Shown here: positions 32,236-44,100 of the stretch, one piece after another
How the letters are laid out: each line of letters opens with the position of its first letter
Position numbering within the stretch: the first letter of the stretch is position 1
DNA from: Phytophthora quininea
Taxonomy: Eukaryota; Oomycota; Peronosporomycetes; Peronosporales; Peronosporaceae
DNA length: 64,000 nucleotides
Direction of reading: 5' to 3'
Assembly: GCA_011947345.1 (NCBI GenBank)
Contig: JAAVTG010000693.1
Location: forward strand, 62,001-126,000
The notes under the pieces: model-generated
The model's database searches: none
Told to the model about the DNA's origin: nothing
Seen by the model: the letters and a program-made list of their open reading frames with translations, nothing else
Translations under genes and position numbers: made by a program

Positions 32236-32910
32236 GTATGCTGTGAACTTAGTTGTGATGTTGGACCGAGTGGTTTATTCGTTTTGGTTGTTGCAATATA
32301 GGCTTTCCATCCCGTTCTACTTCTGGTGGATCACTGGCACTCTCATCTCCAAAGGCATCGACGCGACCCAGTACTTTGATGGAGACTTCCTCAGCTTTGA
32401 AGCCTACCGTGGAATTTTGAGACTGCTGGTCGCCCTGACGATCTACGCCGACAAACTGGACCCTGTGGTTGTATTACTTGCAATTTGGTTCATCATATGA
32501 CTGATGCAGTGGCAGATCGCTTTTGAAGACAACAGCGAGGCCCAGGACAATTTCGACAAGCTCAAGACCGTCGCGAACGTGTTAAAACCTGGTTTCCTCT
32601 TGCTGCTGACTTTGCAAGACTCCAAAATGATAAGACCACATCTTGCACTAGTCGCGTTTAAGCTCTCCACGTAAAGTTTTACAAGCATTTCGGCTTGCTC
32701 GTCCAGTGGTGTTTCCTTTTCAGTTACAACGTCTTGATCAATACAGCACAGGGAGCTTGGGAAAAAATGGTTAAAAGAGCTATTCATTTCGTACAGAAGA
32801 AATGTTTCCTTCTTTACGCAAGGCCTCTGATGTACTCCTCATACCGCTGCAACCACTGCAGCCCACCTCTCGTGTTGCTTCTGTACGAACACCTCGAGGT
32901 GGTTCACCTT
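31918..32910. repeat. Right arm of an inverted duplication
   Basis: 31918-32302 mirrors 22090-21703, and 32385-32910 mirrors 20793-20289 on the opposite strand. Gene order is mirrored too: membrane-family remnant, second remnant, then RXLR remnant. The arm is compact because it lacks the 0.9 kb block of the left arm. Confidence 0.8.
32243..32670 (+). pseudogene. Degenerate copy of the membrane-protein family
   Basis: Pieces IPFYFWWITGTLISKGIDAT, YFDGDFLSFEAYRGI, LDPVVVLLAIWF and FEDNSEAQDNFDKLKTVANV follow the family order for the last third of the protein. A stop follows at about 32500 and there is no 5' half. It mirrors 20422-20793. Confidence 0.6.
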
Positions 32911-32931
32911 GTCGCATCCCATCGCTCTTCA
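32760..32931 (-). pseudogene. RXLR effector C-terminal remnant
   Basis: On the minus strand this codes EVFVQKQHERWAA and then a stop in the same sequence context as the end of the RXLR gene at 19695-20340. The signal peptide and RXLR part are not present upstream (32932-33110 in that strand shows a helical stretch FLESWLQCLHKLV but no motif). It is a decayed duplicate in the right arm. Confidence 0.55.
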
Positions 32932-33149
32932 GCTAAACTCTGTTGCTCCATCCAGATGCTTGAACAACAGTTGAAGGCGCCACCAGCTTGTGCAAACACT
33001 GCAACCAGCTCTCCAGAAACCTGCTGTCGGCGATCTGGAAATTGCAGAGTTCCTTCGTTCGTGGAAGGCTAATCTTTTCGACAGTTACAACAGACTCTCG
33101 GCAAATGCGCCCCTCCATGAAGTCTGCTCCAAGGGCTCTCTATAAACTC

Positions 33150-33163
33150 TCACTCCTCAACTT
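33150..33163 (+). promoter_or_regulatory. Oomycete Inr/FPR core promoter element
   Basis: TCACTCCTCAACTT matches the oomycete consensus TCAYTYYNCAWTTT at 13 of 14 positions. It lies 26 bp upstream of the ATG at 33189, and a TATAAA sequence precedes it by a few bases (33141). It supports the start of the serine-rich gene. Confidence 0.6.
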
Positions 33164-33188
33164 GCTTTGTGCTCAGACCAACATAGCG

Positions 33189-33695
33189 ATGAAGTTCCTG
33201 ATTGCCCTCTGCCTTCTCATCGCTGTCGTCTCCATTGACGGTGCCACCACTAGGACCAACCGACCCGCTGCCACCACAGCAGCCGCAGCAGCTTCACCAT
33301 CCGAGTCGTCCAGCGTCTCCGGTTCCTCGTCTGGAAGCGGCAGCAACGACGTCTCCTTATCCAATGCCACCTCTGGATCCAAGTCCTTTTCACAGTCGCT
33401 CTCCGGCTCCGATTCGCTGTCCTCGTCCGGATCCAACTTCTCCGTCGTCTTCCATCACTCCAAGAGCGCCTCAACCTCCAGCAGCTCCTCCGACTTGAGC
33501 ATTGAGACGGTCCCTCCCCACTCGAGCACGTCGAACGCGGCCAGCGCCAGCGGGGTCAGCAGCACCAAAGCCTCCGGCTCCAAGCAAGACGCCACTGCTG
33601 GTTTCTCCAAGAGTTCGGATGCTGCCAGCCTTTACTCGCTCGCGATCTTCGCCACGACCGCTGCGATCTTCATGGCCACTGCATCATTGCTGTAA
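33189..33695 (+). CDS. Serine-rich secreted protein, probably GPI-anchored
   Basis: 168 residues in one unbroken frame. Signal peptide MKFLIALCLLIAVVSIDG, then about 120 residues rich in Ser, Ala and Gly with several N-glycosylation sites (NAT, NFS), and a C-terminal hydrophobic stretch LYSLAIFATTAAIFMATASLL that fits a GPI-anchor signal or a membrane span. The design is the same as the three mucin-like genes at 57.5-60.9 kb, including the MKFL/MRFL start. Likely a wall- or surface-exposed protein; Ser-rich regions are probably O-glycosylated. No enzymatic domain. Confidence 0.78.
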   Translation: MKFLIALCLLIAVVSIDGATTRTNRPAATTAAAAASPSESSSVSGSSSGSGSNDVSLSNATSGSKSFSQSLSGSDSLSSSGSNFSVVFHHSKSASTSSSSSDLSIETVPPHSSTSNAASASGVSSTKASGSKQDATAGFSKSSDAASLYSLAIFATTAAIFMATASLL

Positions 33696-33932
33696 AAAGA
33701 TCTCTGAAGCCATCGAACTGACACATGGATACCTTTGGCGCTGTCTTTTAACGTCAAATCTACTTTATCTGTAAATGGAGTATTTTTGTATGGATGTTTG
33801 TATATATGCTATATCGTATGTAGAAAGCCGATATTCGCATTCACCACGCTGAGAAGCGGGAGAAGACGCGTCCGGTCGCCACACTCCAGGATCGCGCGCT
33901 GAGCCCACGTCGGCTGCTTCCTGTTCTCCGCC

Positions 33933-35167
33933 ATGTTCCTCCGGTCGCTCTACGGCTCGCGCATGCCGCAGTCTCTTCACGTATGCTGCAAAAACACACT
34001 GTTTAAACTCGTTCAATAATAATACTAACTTTAATTTACATATTTTTTAGCCACGCGTGGACCCGCAGGCCTCCAGCTACTGGGAGGAAGACACCGCCAG
34101 CTCCAGAGAGATCGCACGCGCCATGGAAGAGGAAGAGGCAGCTGACAAAGACCCAGAGGACGATACTAAGAAGAAGAGCTCGCTGTTGACTGCAACACTC
34201 AGCGAGGACCTCTCTAATCGTCGCCGTCAGTCACTCTCCAGCCAAGTGGCCTCTCTCCTGGGGCGCGACGGCATGGCGCTGGAGGACGTGGAAGGTCTGA
34301 GAGTCGAGGACATGGGCTCATCCCCACTCAGCGCGCAGTTGTCGCCGGCAGGTCTTATTTCCATCGCTGCGGCGGACATTGACGAGGCTGAGGTCAACTC
34401 GACGCAGCCGCCAATCAATGGAGAACTAGACTTGGCCTTCATCCAGTCGCTCCGTCAAGCTACCAATGCTGCGGACTCGGCGGACGGCCGTCCTTCGAGG
34501 TAATTTGACTGTAGAGAAGGAGAGTGTGTGTAATGCTTTCTAACTATGGTGCTTATGCAGACTGGCTAACGCAGCACTGACTCAGCTGCTCGGTACATTC
34601 CCCACGTCGACTACGAATTCGTCCCCGACTCATGCTGAGGACGAAGAGCAGGAGAACAAACTCGTGTCGCTGCTACGTCGGCACTTGCAACTTCTTCGAT
34701 CGGAACCGTCGAACAATTCGGACAACGATGTCGATGAGGCGGAAGGCAAGAGCAAATTGCGCTTCCTGTCGTTGCTGCGACGCATCAATGAACTCCGCTC
34801 ACAACAAGTCAATGTACGTGACTGGCTTGCTGCTATTTTAGCTGGTTTAACACTGACGAACGACTGTTGACGGGGGCATTGTCGATGGCAGACTGAAACG
34901 TGGGATGGCCTTCCATACCCGCAAATTCTCTCCTTGCCTACGTTCAAATACGAGCAACGGGAGAAGCACGAACAAGACAACCAAGCAGAAGATGATCAGG
35001 ACAGCCGGAGCAACACAGCATGTGCTGTGTGCTGCGACGAGTTCGAGGTGGATGAAGTGGTGCGCGCACTGCCGTGTCTGCACTTTTACCACCGCGAATG
35101 CATTGACCAATGGCTCGTGCATCATCGCATGTGCCCGATCTGCAAGTACGTCGTGAACGTCTATTAG
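33933..35167 (+). CDS. RING-H2 finger E3 ubiquitin ligase candidate
   Basis: Exons 33933-33980, 34051-34499, 34561-34813 and 34892-35167 join in frame to 341 residues. The C-terminal RING-H2 is complete: CAVCCDEF, ALPCLHFYHRECIDQW, CPIC, in the C-x2-C-x14-C-x-H-x2-H-x2-C-x10-C-x2-C spacing. The N-terminal 240 residues are acidic and Ser-rich with no membrane span or signal, so it is probably soluble (RNF126/BTL-like design). Short first exon MFLRSLYGSRMPQSLH. Substrate unknown. Confidence 0.88.
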
Positions 35168-35405
35168 GCCCAGTGCCTCAGCGTGCCTCGCACCATTTCA
35201 TTATTCTCGGGGCTTTTCATTTGAATCACTTCATGTGAATACGACATCTTCACTGTGCAACAGAAGGAGTGTGTGAAGACAGTAACAAAGCATTATGCAT
35301 ATTTGCCATCAGTCGCCTTCGCTTCAGGCACTACAAAACGGAACGATGTAATTCGGATACTCCACCCGTCTTCCTTCGCTTCGGGGTGTACTCAGCTGGC
35401 ATCGT

Positions 35406-37114
<1,709 letters not shown>

Positions 37115-37410
37115 GGCTACGTGTCTGGAGCGAGGGAAGCGCGGAGCGAGAGGCAGCTTGCTTGCAGATGACGCAGACCTGGTTTGGGATCGCGAGCTGA
37201 AGTGTGGCCCGTGTCCTTGCAGCGACACCGCTCCACACGGTGTGCCACATCGCGGTCTGGCAACTGCAACTTGCCTGATTTATATTTTGAATCAGAGAGT
37301 TTAGAACGGGCACCGAGTTGGATCCGCGGAGTGCGCGATTGACTCGGTGCCAGCTCCGCCGGTGCCACCAGATGACTGGGCTGTCACAACAGCATTACTA
37401 AACCTTCCGA

Positions 37411-39243
37411 ATGGCCGCTTGGACTGCCGACTCGGACTCGGCGCGCATGGGCGAAGCAAGACCGCTACTGGCACGCTCTGTGTCGTCCGTCAGCTCCACC
37501 AGCTCCAGACGCGTGCATGTGAACCGCTGGCGCAGCCTCAACGCCGCAGTACTGCGAGGCCGTCTACAATGGGCGTACGTCGCTGACTCGGATATCTTTC
37601 TTATTATGATTTTGCTCATTGACATTCTACACGGTTGCAGTACTGAACTACGCGCCAGCAAGTGTCGTGGCGTTTGGCGGCTGACGCTGCTGATCGGTGT
37701 TGCCGTGCTGATCCACACGCAGCACCTCGTATCCACTACGGATATCCCACAGAGCTCTCTGGCCACCCACCCGCCGGTTGTGGCGGTATCTCCAATCCAC
37801 GCAGACGCCACCAACTGCTCGGAACTGTGGATTGAGCAGCGCATTGACCACTTCTCGTGGCTCCCAGCAGAAGTGCTGGATCCGACCAATACCGCCAGCA
37901 AACCTAGTGGCTTGCCGGCGACCTTCAAGCAGAGATATCTGCTGAACGATCAATTCTGGGACCCGTCCGACAAGAAAGCACCCATGTTCTTCTACACTGG
38001 GAATGAAGGCGATGTGACGCTGTACGCTAACCATACCGGATTGATGTGGGAGAACGCGAGAAACTTCAAGGCACTGATAGTGTTTGCCGAACATCGCTAC
38101 TACGGCAAGAGCTTTCCGTTTGGAGACAAGTACACGGACCACATGAACTACCTCACACACGACCAAGCTCTGGCCGACTACACGGAGCTCATCTACTCGC
38201 TGCAGAAGCAGTACAATGCGTTCAACCACCCGGTCATCGCGTTTGGTGGTAGCTACGGCGGTATGCTCTCGGCGTGGTTCCGGATGAAGTACCCGAACAT
38301 CATTGCGGGTGCCATCGCCGCCTCTGCGCCAATTTACGGATTCGGTGGGTTTCCGGACTTCGACGGTGAGAAATACTGGCAGGTGGTGACGCGAGACGCC
38401 AGCCCTGCGGCAGGTTCGGCCAAGAATTGCATCCCCAACGTGAAGAAGTCCTGGGCTCAGGTATTCGCTTTAGCCAGGACCGAACAAGGTCGTGCCACGC
38501 TGTCGTCACTGTTCCGGTTGTGCGAACCGTTGACGGAGGAGAAGCAGGGCGAGGACCTGGCGATGTCGGTGCTGTTCGCTTTTGACAATATGGCGATGGG
38601 AGACTTCCCGTATCCGTCTAGTTATTTAACAGGCGGTGCGGTTGATCTTCCGGCCTGGCCTGTCCGAGCGGCTTGCTCTCACCTGGCCAGCGACTTTCCT
38701 GACTCAGCAGAAACCTCAGACTTGAGTTTACTGAAGGCTCTCCGTGACGCAGCCAATGTGTTCCACAACGCTACTCAGGACCTCAAATGCTTCAAGATCC
38801 CTACGCTATGGGACTACGACGGCATCTGGGACTTCCAGTACTGCACCGAGATGCTGCCGCAGGAGACGTACTTCAACACCAATGGCAAGACCGACATGTT
38901 CTGGCCACGCAACGTGACATTTGACGAGATCCGCACACACTGCCAGCGCGACTGGCACACGACACCCGACCCGGACGGCATCCGCGTGAGCTATGGCGAT
39001 GAGCTGTTGCGCTCCGCGTCCAACATCGTCTTCAGCAACGGCCTGTTGGATCCGTGGAGCAGCGCCGGCGTGCTGGAAGCCCCGAAAGAGGCCAAGGTGA
39101 CGATCGTCGAGATCGCTGAAGGCGCGCACCACTTGGACCTGTTCTTCAGCCACCCAAAAGACCCTCCGTCGGTCATCTCTGCTCGCAAAACGGAAGTCAA
39201 GATGATCAACGAGTGGATCGACGAGTTCGCAGCGTACAAGTAA
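37411..39243 (+). CDS. Serine carboxypeptidase family S28 (prolyl carboxypeptidase/DPP7-like)
   Basis: Family S28 enzymes cut at proline near chain ends. The catalytic Ser is in GGSYGGMLSAW, Asp in NGLLDPWS and His in EGAHHLDLFF; the oxyanion region FYTGNEGD and EHRYYGKS are typical. N-terminus: about 55 cytosolic residues, then one hydrophobic helix (LTLLIGVAVL), so it is a type II membrane protein or has a late signal anchor. I think 37575-37640 (GTACGT...TTGCAG, 66 nt) is an intron; it is a multiple of three without stops, so a retained form would simply add 22 hydrophobic residues. Spliced length 588 residues. Several N-glycosylation sites (NCS, NHT, NAT, NVT) fit secretion. Confidence 0.9.
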   Translation: MAAWTADSDSARMGEARPLLARSVSSVSSTSSRRVHVNRWRSLNAAVLRGRLQWAYVADSDIFLIMILLIDILHGCSTELRASKCRGVWRLTLLIGVAVLIHTQHLVSTTDIPQSSLATHPPVVAVSPIHADATNCSELWIEQRIDHFSWLPAEVLDPTNTASKPSGLPATFKQRYLLNDQFWDPSDKKAPMFFYTGNEGDVTLYANHTGLMWENARNFKALIVFAEHRYYGKSFPFGDKYTDHMNYLTHDQALADYTELIYSLQKQYNAFNHPVIAFGGSYGGMLSAWFRMKYPNIIAGAIAASAPIYGFGGFPDFDGEKYWQVVTRDASPAAGSAKNCIPNVKKSWAQVFALARTEQGRATLSSLFRLCEPLTEEKQGEDLAMSVLFAFDNMAMGDFPYPSSYLTGGAVDLPAWPVRAACSHLASDFPDSAETSDLSLLKALRDAANVFHNATQDLKCFKIPTLWDYDGIWDFQYCTEMLPQETYFNTNGKTDMFWPRNVTFDEIRTHCQRDWHTTPDPDGIRVSYGDELLRSASNIVFSNGLLDPWSSAGVLEAPKEAKVTIVEIAEGAHHLDLFFSHPKDPPSVISARKTEVKMINEWIDEFAAYK

Positions 39244-39411
39244 GTGAGCAAACGGCAACATCCCCGACTCAAGCTTGACACCAAGTTGTACATAATGTAG
39301 CCATGTAAGGAGAAACGCATTTGATTCGTTAAAAAGATTGTGTGTGATTCTTTGATTGTCGCACTTGCTGTATCCTGCCACGCGGACTATTTTGAGAGAC
39401 TGCCGCTGAAG

Positions 39412-40663
39412 ATGACGCTCTCGTCGCGGGTACTGGCCGCGTGTGGCGCGGCACTGCTCCTGCTCTCGCTCTCGGTGGACGCTGCACTTAATGTGGACAT
39501 GAAGCTGACGTCCTCCAAGGTGGCGCTGGCCGCGGACGCGCTGGAGGTGGCCATCGAAGTGTCCCCCAAGCAGCCCAAGCTCAAGCAGCTGACCATCGAG
39601 ACGCTGGTGGACACGTCAGGCGCCACGGTGCTCTCAGATCTGGTGTGTTAAAGTGCAAAGTATAAAGGGAGGCAATAGAGGACCATCCACTAACATTGTA
39701 ATCGCATTGTAGACCGTCAAGGGCGACGGCCGCAAGTTCGTGGCCAAGCTCAAGGGCGACAACAAGCTGCAGGCTGGCATGTACAAGCTCAAGGTGTCGG
39801 CGGTGGACGAGGAGAGCAAGGACAGTGCCTACCAGGTGCTGCAGCTCAAGGTGACGACCCCTGTGGAGGTGGCCAGCGCCAAGGTGAACGACCGCACGTT
39901 CAAGCCCACCGACAGGCTCTCGGGTCAGCGTTTCACCGCTGCAGCTGAGGATACGCTGAAGATGGAGGTGGCTCTGCAGCAGACACACGACAAGACGCCC
40001 GTGGTGGCGCACCAGGCGTTCCTGCGCTTCACGCACGTCACTGAGAAGACGGAGACGTACTTTGTACTCACCGCCGACAAGGGCAACACCCACAGCACCA
40101 CGCTGCAATTCGCCGCACTTAGCAAGAAGTTCGCATACAACTCGGGAGCACACCATGTGGAGCTCATCCTGGGCGCTTCGACCTTTGAGAAGGCGATTGT
40201 GTGGGATCTGGGCAACGTGGAGCTGATGCTCGGCGCTGCGCCGCCTGAGGCGCCGTCTCCGCTGTACGCTAAACCGTTGCTGCACGAGAGTGACACAACC
40301 CTCAAGGCTCTGCCCGAAATCCAGCACGTCATGCGCAAGGACGACCCGCGACCGCCGATCGTCGTCTCCCTCGCCTTCCTGGGCGCCGTGCTGGCCCCGC
40401 TGCTCTTCTTCGTGGTGTTTGTGCTGCGTCTGGGGCTCAACGTCAAGCGCTTGTTCGAGGGCTCCAACTTCGTGTTCGGCAGCATTTTTGTGGCATCGAT
40501 CGGGTCGACTTTTGTGCTGTTCGGACTGTACTGGCTGGAGCTGACCATGTACCGCACGCTGGGCTACTTGAGCGTGCTGGGCGCAGTAACCCTCTGGTCT
40601 GGTCACTACACGCTCAAGCACCTTGCCGCTGCTCCCGCCAAGAAGTCCACCAAGGTCGAATAG
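39412..40663 (+). CDS. RPN2: Ribophorin II (RPN2/Swp1), oligosaccharyltransferase subunit
   Basis: Non-catalytic ER subunit of the oligosaccharyltransferase that N-glycosylates secreted proteins. Exons 39412-39642 and 39713-40663 give 393 residues. Signal peptide MTLSSRVLAACGAALLLLSL; beta-rich luminal part; then PEIQHVMRKDDPRPP, the conserved lead-in to three C-terminal membrane helices (LAFLGAVLAPLLFFVVFVL and two more ending VLGAVTLWSGHYTL). The length is closer to yeast Swp1 plus linker than to human RPN2 (631), because the N-terminal repeats are shorter. The C-terminal KKSTKVE is compatible with ER retention. Confidence 0.82.
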
Positions 40664-41180
40664 AGACAGCAAGTCACAGGAGAAACCAGCAGCCACTTTG
40701 GCTACGGGAGAAGATGCGAATGAAATGGAAACAGCTTTGCGTGCAAATTGTGCTGTGTGTCTTGAGGCTTGTTATATCATGAGGAAGGTGCTATTGGCAT
40801 TGCTCACAGACACCTTCCACCCCGACGTGGATTCTCGACGTGGAGTAGGCTCGTGCGGACAGCGGTGTAGCTGACAGCATGGTCAGCACCTTGCTCATAT
40901 CGAAGACTTGAGCGTCCGCGACACTAGCGCGAAATTCAGTTGCGGGTGGCGACAATGCACGTCACGGCGGACCGTCGCCATTCTTTCGGGTCGTCCGCGA
41001 TCTCCAAGTCCAAGATCACTTTCCAGTGGTGACTACAAGTCGCTGAAGGAGGAATGCTGCTTCGTCTACTGCACTTCAACGCTCGAAAAGATCTGGCCCC
41101 ATTTTCCGCAGAATTCGAAAACGGCTTCGACTCCGACAGGACAGGCGGCGCAGTGCTCATTCTCGTAAACTTGGGGGCGG
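40664..41180. other. Leader or first-exon region of the double DH-PH-FYVE gene
   Basis: From ATG 40955 a frame codes MHVTADRRHSFGSSAISKSK, stops once (TGA near 41030), and then stays open with KDLAPFSAEFENGFDS and GGAVLILVNLG up to the ATG at 41181 in another frame. The pieces look like parts of an extra N-terminal domain broken by frame errors, but I cannot join them with confidence. Confidence 0.4.
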
Positions 41181-44100
41181 ATGAAGGACCGAGAGCAACT
41201 GGGAGCAGTGCGTCGACGCCGCCAGGACCGGCCGTCCACGCAGCGGTTGACGCTGCGGCCGGGCGTGGTGCTGTTTGACCCCAAGGACCTCGAGACGACC
41301 GCGGAATGGAAGAAGTCGCTGACGGTGCAGCTGCAGGCCAACAACCAGGACGAAGACGACGACAACAACGACGACCAGGACGGTGTGGACCCGGACTCCC
41401 CGACGCCAAGCAGCAGCGCATACGCGCCTGCGTCATTGAAGAGATCTGCGAGACGGAGAAGAGCTACGTGCAGGACATCCGGACACTGCACGACCACTAC
41501 ATTGTGGCGCTGGAGGACAAGAAACACCCCATCATGGAGGACGCGCAGATCGCCGTCTTTTTCAACAACGTTCGGCATCTTGTGATGCTCAACTCCAAGC
41601 TGCTGACAGATCTACTGGAGATCGTCCAGCGACGAGCTGCAGCCGCCAGGAAGAGCAAGAAAAGAACTGCGAGCCTGTAGACAATAACAAACGCAAAAGC
41701 GTCAAGAGTCCGGTGGCGGTAGCGGTGCAATGCGAAGCGGAGGGAGTTGGTGCTGTTTTCTGCAGGTACGCGCCGCTGTTCAAGCTGTACGGAGGATACG
41801 CCAAGGACTACGAAGAGGTGGCACAGCTGCTGCAAAACTACGGTCACGATTCCAGATTAGGCTTCTCGCAGTTTCTTGAGCAATGTCGTGAACGAAGCGG
41901 ATCGCCCAAACCTTTCGAGAGCTTGCTCATCATGCCCATTCAACGTATTCCGCGCTACAAACTGCTGCTTGAGCGTGTGGTGGAGTTGACGCCTGAAGAT
42001 TACCCCGATGCAACATTTCTCACAGAAGCTGTGAGTCGCGTGAGCGCTGCAGCGTCGCTCATCAACGAGACTGTACGGCGGCAGGAAAACCTGGAGACTG
42101 TATTGCAGGCGCAGCAGCAGTTTTCAGGACAGCTCTCGCTGTTTACTGCAGATCGACGACTGTTAAAGTCGGGAAGACTCACCAAGATGTCGACCAAGCG
42201 CCAGGAAGAGGTTATGCTGCACCTCTTTAACGACATCTTGCTGTATAGCGGTGTGCTTCTTACGGGTGGGTATCGCGTTCGTCGGCTTATTTATTTACAT
42301 TCCAGAGTTGTTGCAGTCAAAACCGAGCTACCTGCCACGATCAGCGCGCTCTTTGACCAGCAGTCGCGCCGTCGTGTACGCAAAGAGTGCGGTTTTGTTG
42401 TTACCAGTCGAGAAAAACGTTTGTCGTGTTCGCCGAGACCCCGGAAGCTCAGCGCGAGTGGGTCGATGCAATTGCTGGCGCGGTGCGGGATGCCCAGCGG
42501 CAGAGGCAAACAAAGTTGGAGGAAACTGGAGACGGCAATGGCAACAACCCTGAGACTTGTGAAGGTCCTGCAGACGCTGCAGCGCTTTGGGTGCCTGACG
42601 AATTTGCTGGTTCGTGCACAATTTGCAAGGCTTCCTTCCGCGTGTATTTCCGAAGAAGACATCATTGTCGCCGCTGTGGAGCGGTCGTGTGCGCGAGCTG
42701 CTCGTCGAAGCGTTCACCGCTGTTTATTGGGGAATCTGCCCGTGCTGAACGCGTGCAGCCCATGCTTCAAAGTTCTGGATCTAGTCCGCCAAATTGCAAT
42801 GCATTGGCTGTCCAGAGTCATTGAATACCGCGGTGTCCTCCGACGTTATCGTTTGAACAAGTGGAGTGAACATTACTATGAACTACGTGCTGGCGTTATC
42901 AAACAATTCACGATGGATACAGCAGCAACTAACACCATGAGTATGACACCAGTTGCTCAAAACGGCAATACGTCGGGGTTTTCAAGCTCTGTAGCAGGCG
43001 GATCAACAAGCAACGGTGCGAGTACTGGCAACAACACTGTGCGCTGCTGCACAGACGAACTCGCCCTCGCTGGGGCTATCGTGATCCACCGCTCGGATAG
43101 CCGTACGCACAAGCATCGCTTTTGCTTCCAGATATCCACGTCCGAGTATGATGAGGTCGATACTAACAACGGCAATTCTGGTGATGGCCAACAAAAGCTA
43201 GCCCCACACGCAGACGCTTCAGCCAGCCGTCAGTGTCGCTTCGACCACACCTTATGAGCAAGTTCTCTCCTCTGAAGCAAGCTGTTAGCCGCTTCGGGGA
43301 CGCAGTTTCGCGCGGACGGGAGACTTTGAATGCACCTGGAGTCCCAGCTCAACCCAATGAAGTGGATGCGCCGTTGACATCGCCACCAGCCCATACTGCT
43401 CCACCCCCAGCTCCATCACCGTCATCGTCTCTTCTTTCTTCAGCTTCATCGATTGCACCGCATGAAAGCGAATGGATTTTATGCGCATCAACCATTCAAG
43501 ATGAAGCAGCATGGCGACTTGCAATCCAGCGTTCGGCTGATAAAGCATTGCACCGCATGCGACGATCACGTGTTACCGAATTCCCCGACTCGCTTTCCCA
43601 GAGTGGCATTCTAAGCTTAACCATGAGCATGCCTCCAAGCAGCTTACGCGCATCGATATCTGTTCTGTCTTCCGGATCGAGTTTTGGTAGTGGAAGGCGT
43701 CGTATGTCATCTGTAGATCGTGGGCGCTCTACTGAAGCGGATGTATCGTTGGAACTGGCAGACCACGCTGATGAAGATCACGATTCGTTCCTTTTGGAGC
43801 GTCGGCGACGACAGATCCTCAAAGAGATCATTCGCTCGGAGGAGAGCTACGTCGAATGTCTTGGCGAGTGCATCCGACTCTTTGTCCAACCGCTGCTACT
43901 GCGGCAACTGGAAGGACGGCAACTAATTCGACGACGTCAATGCAAGCGCCGATCGTCCTTGCGTCCAGTTATTGGGTCATTGACTACTTCTACGCGTTCT
44001 GGACTTGCAGCAACAAGCCGCGGCCACCGTCGAGCAGGGAGCAGTGGAAGTGTTGGAGGGATCAGCATTACTCGGGGTGCTAGCAGCAGTAGCTTGCAGA

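Noticed and set aside
39581..40696. Minus-strand open frame of 371 codons
   Set aside because: Antisense to ribophorin II exon 2, whose forward product has clear family motifs.
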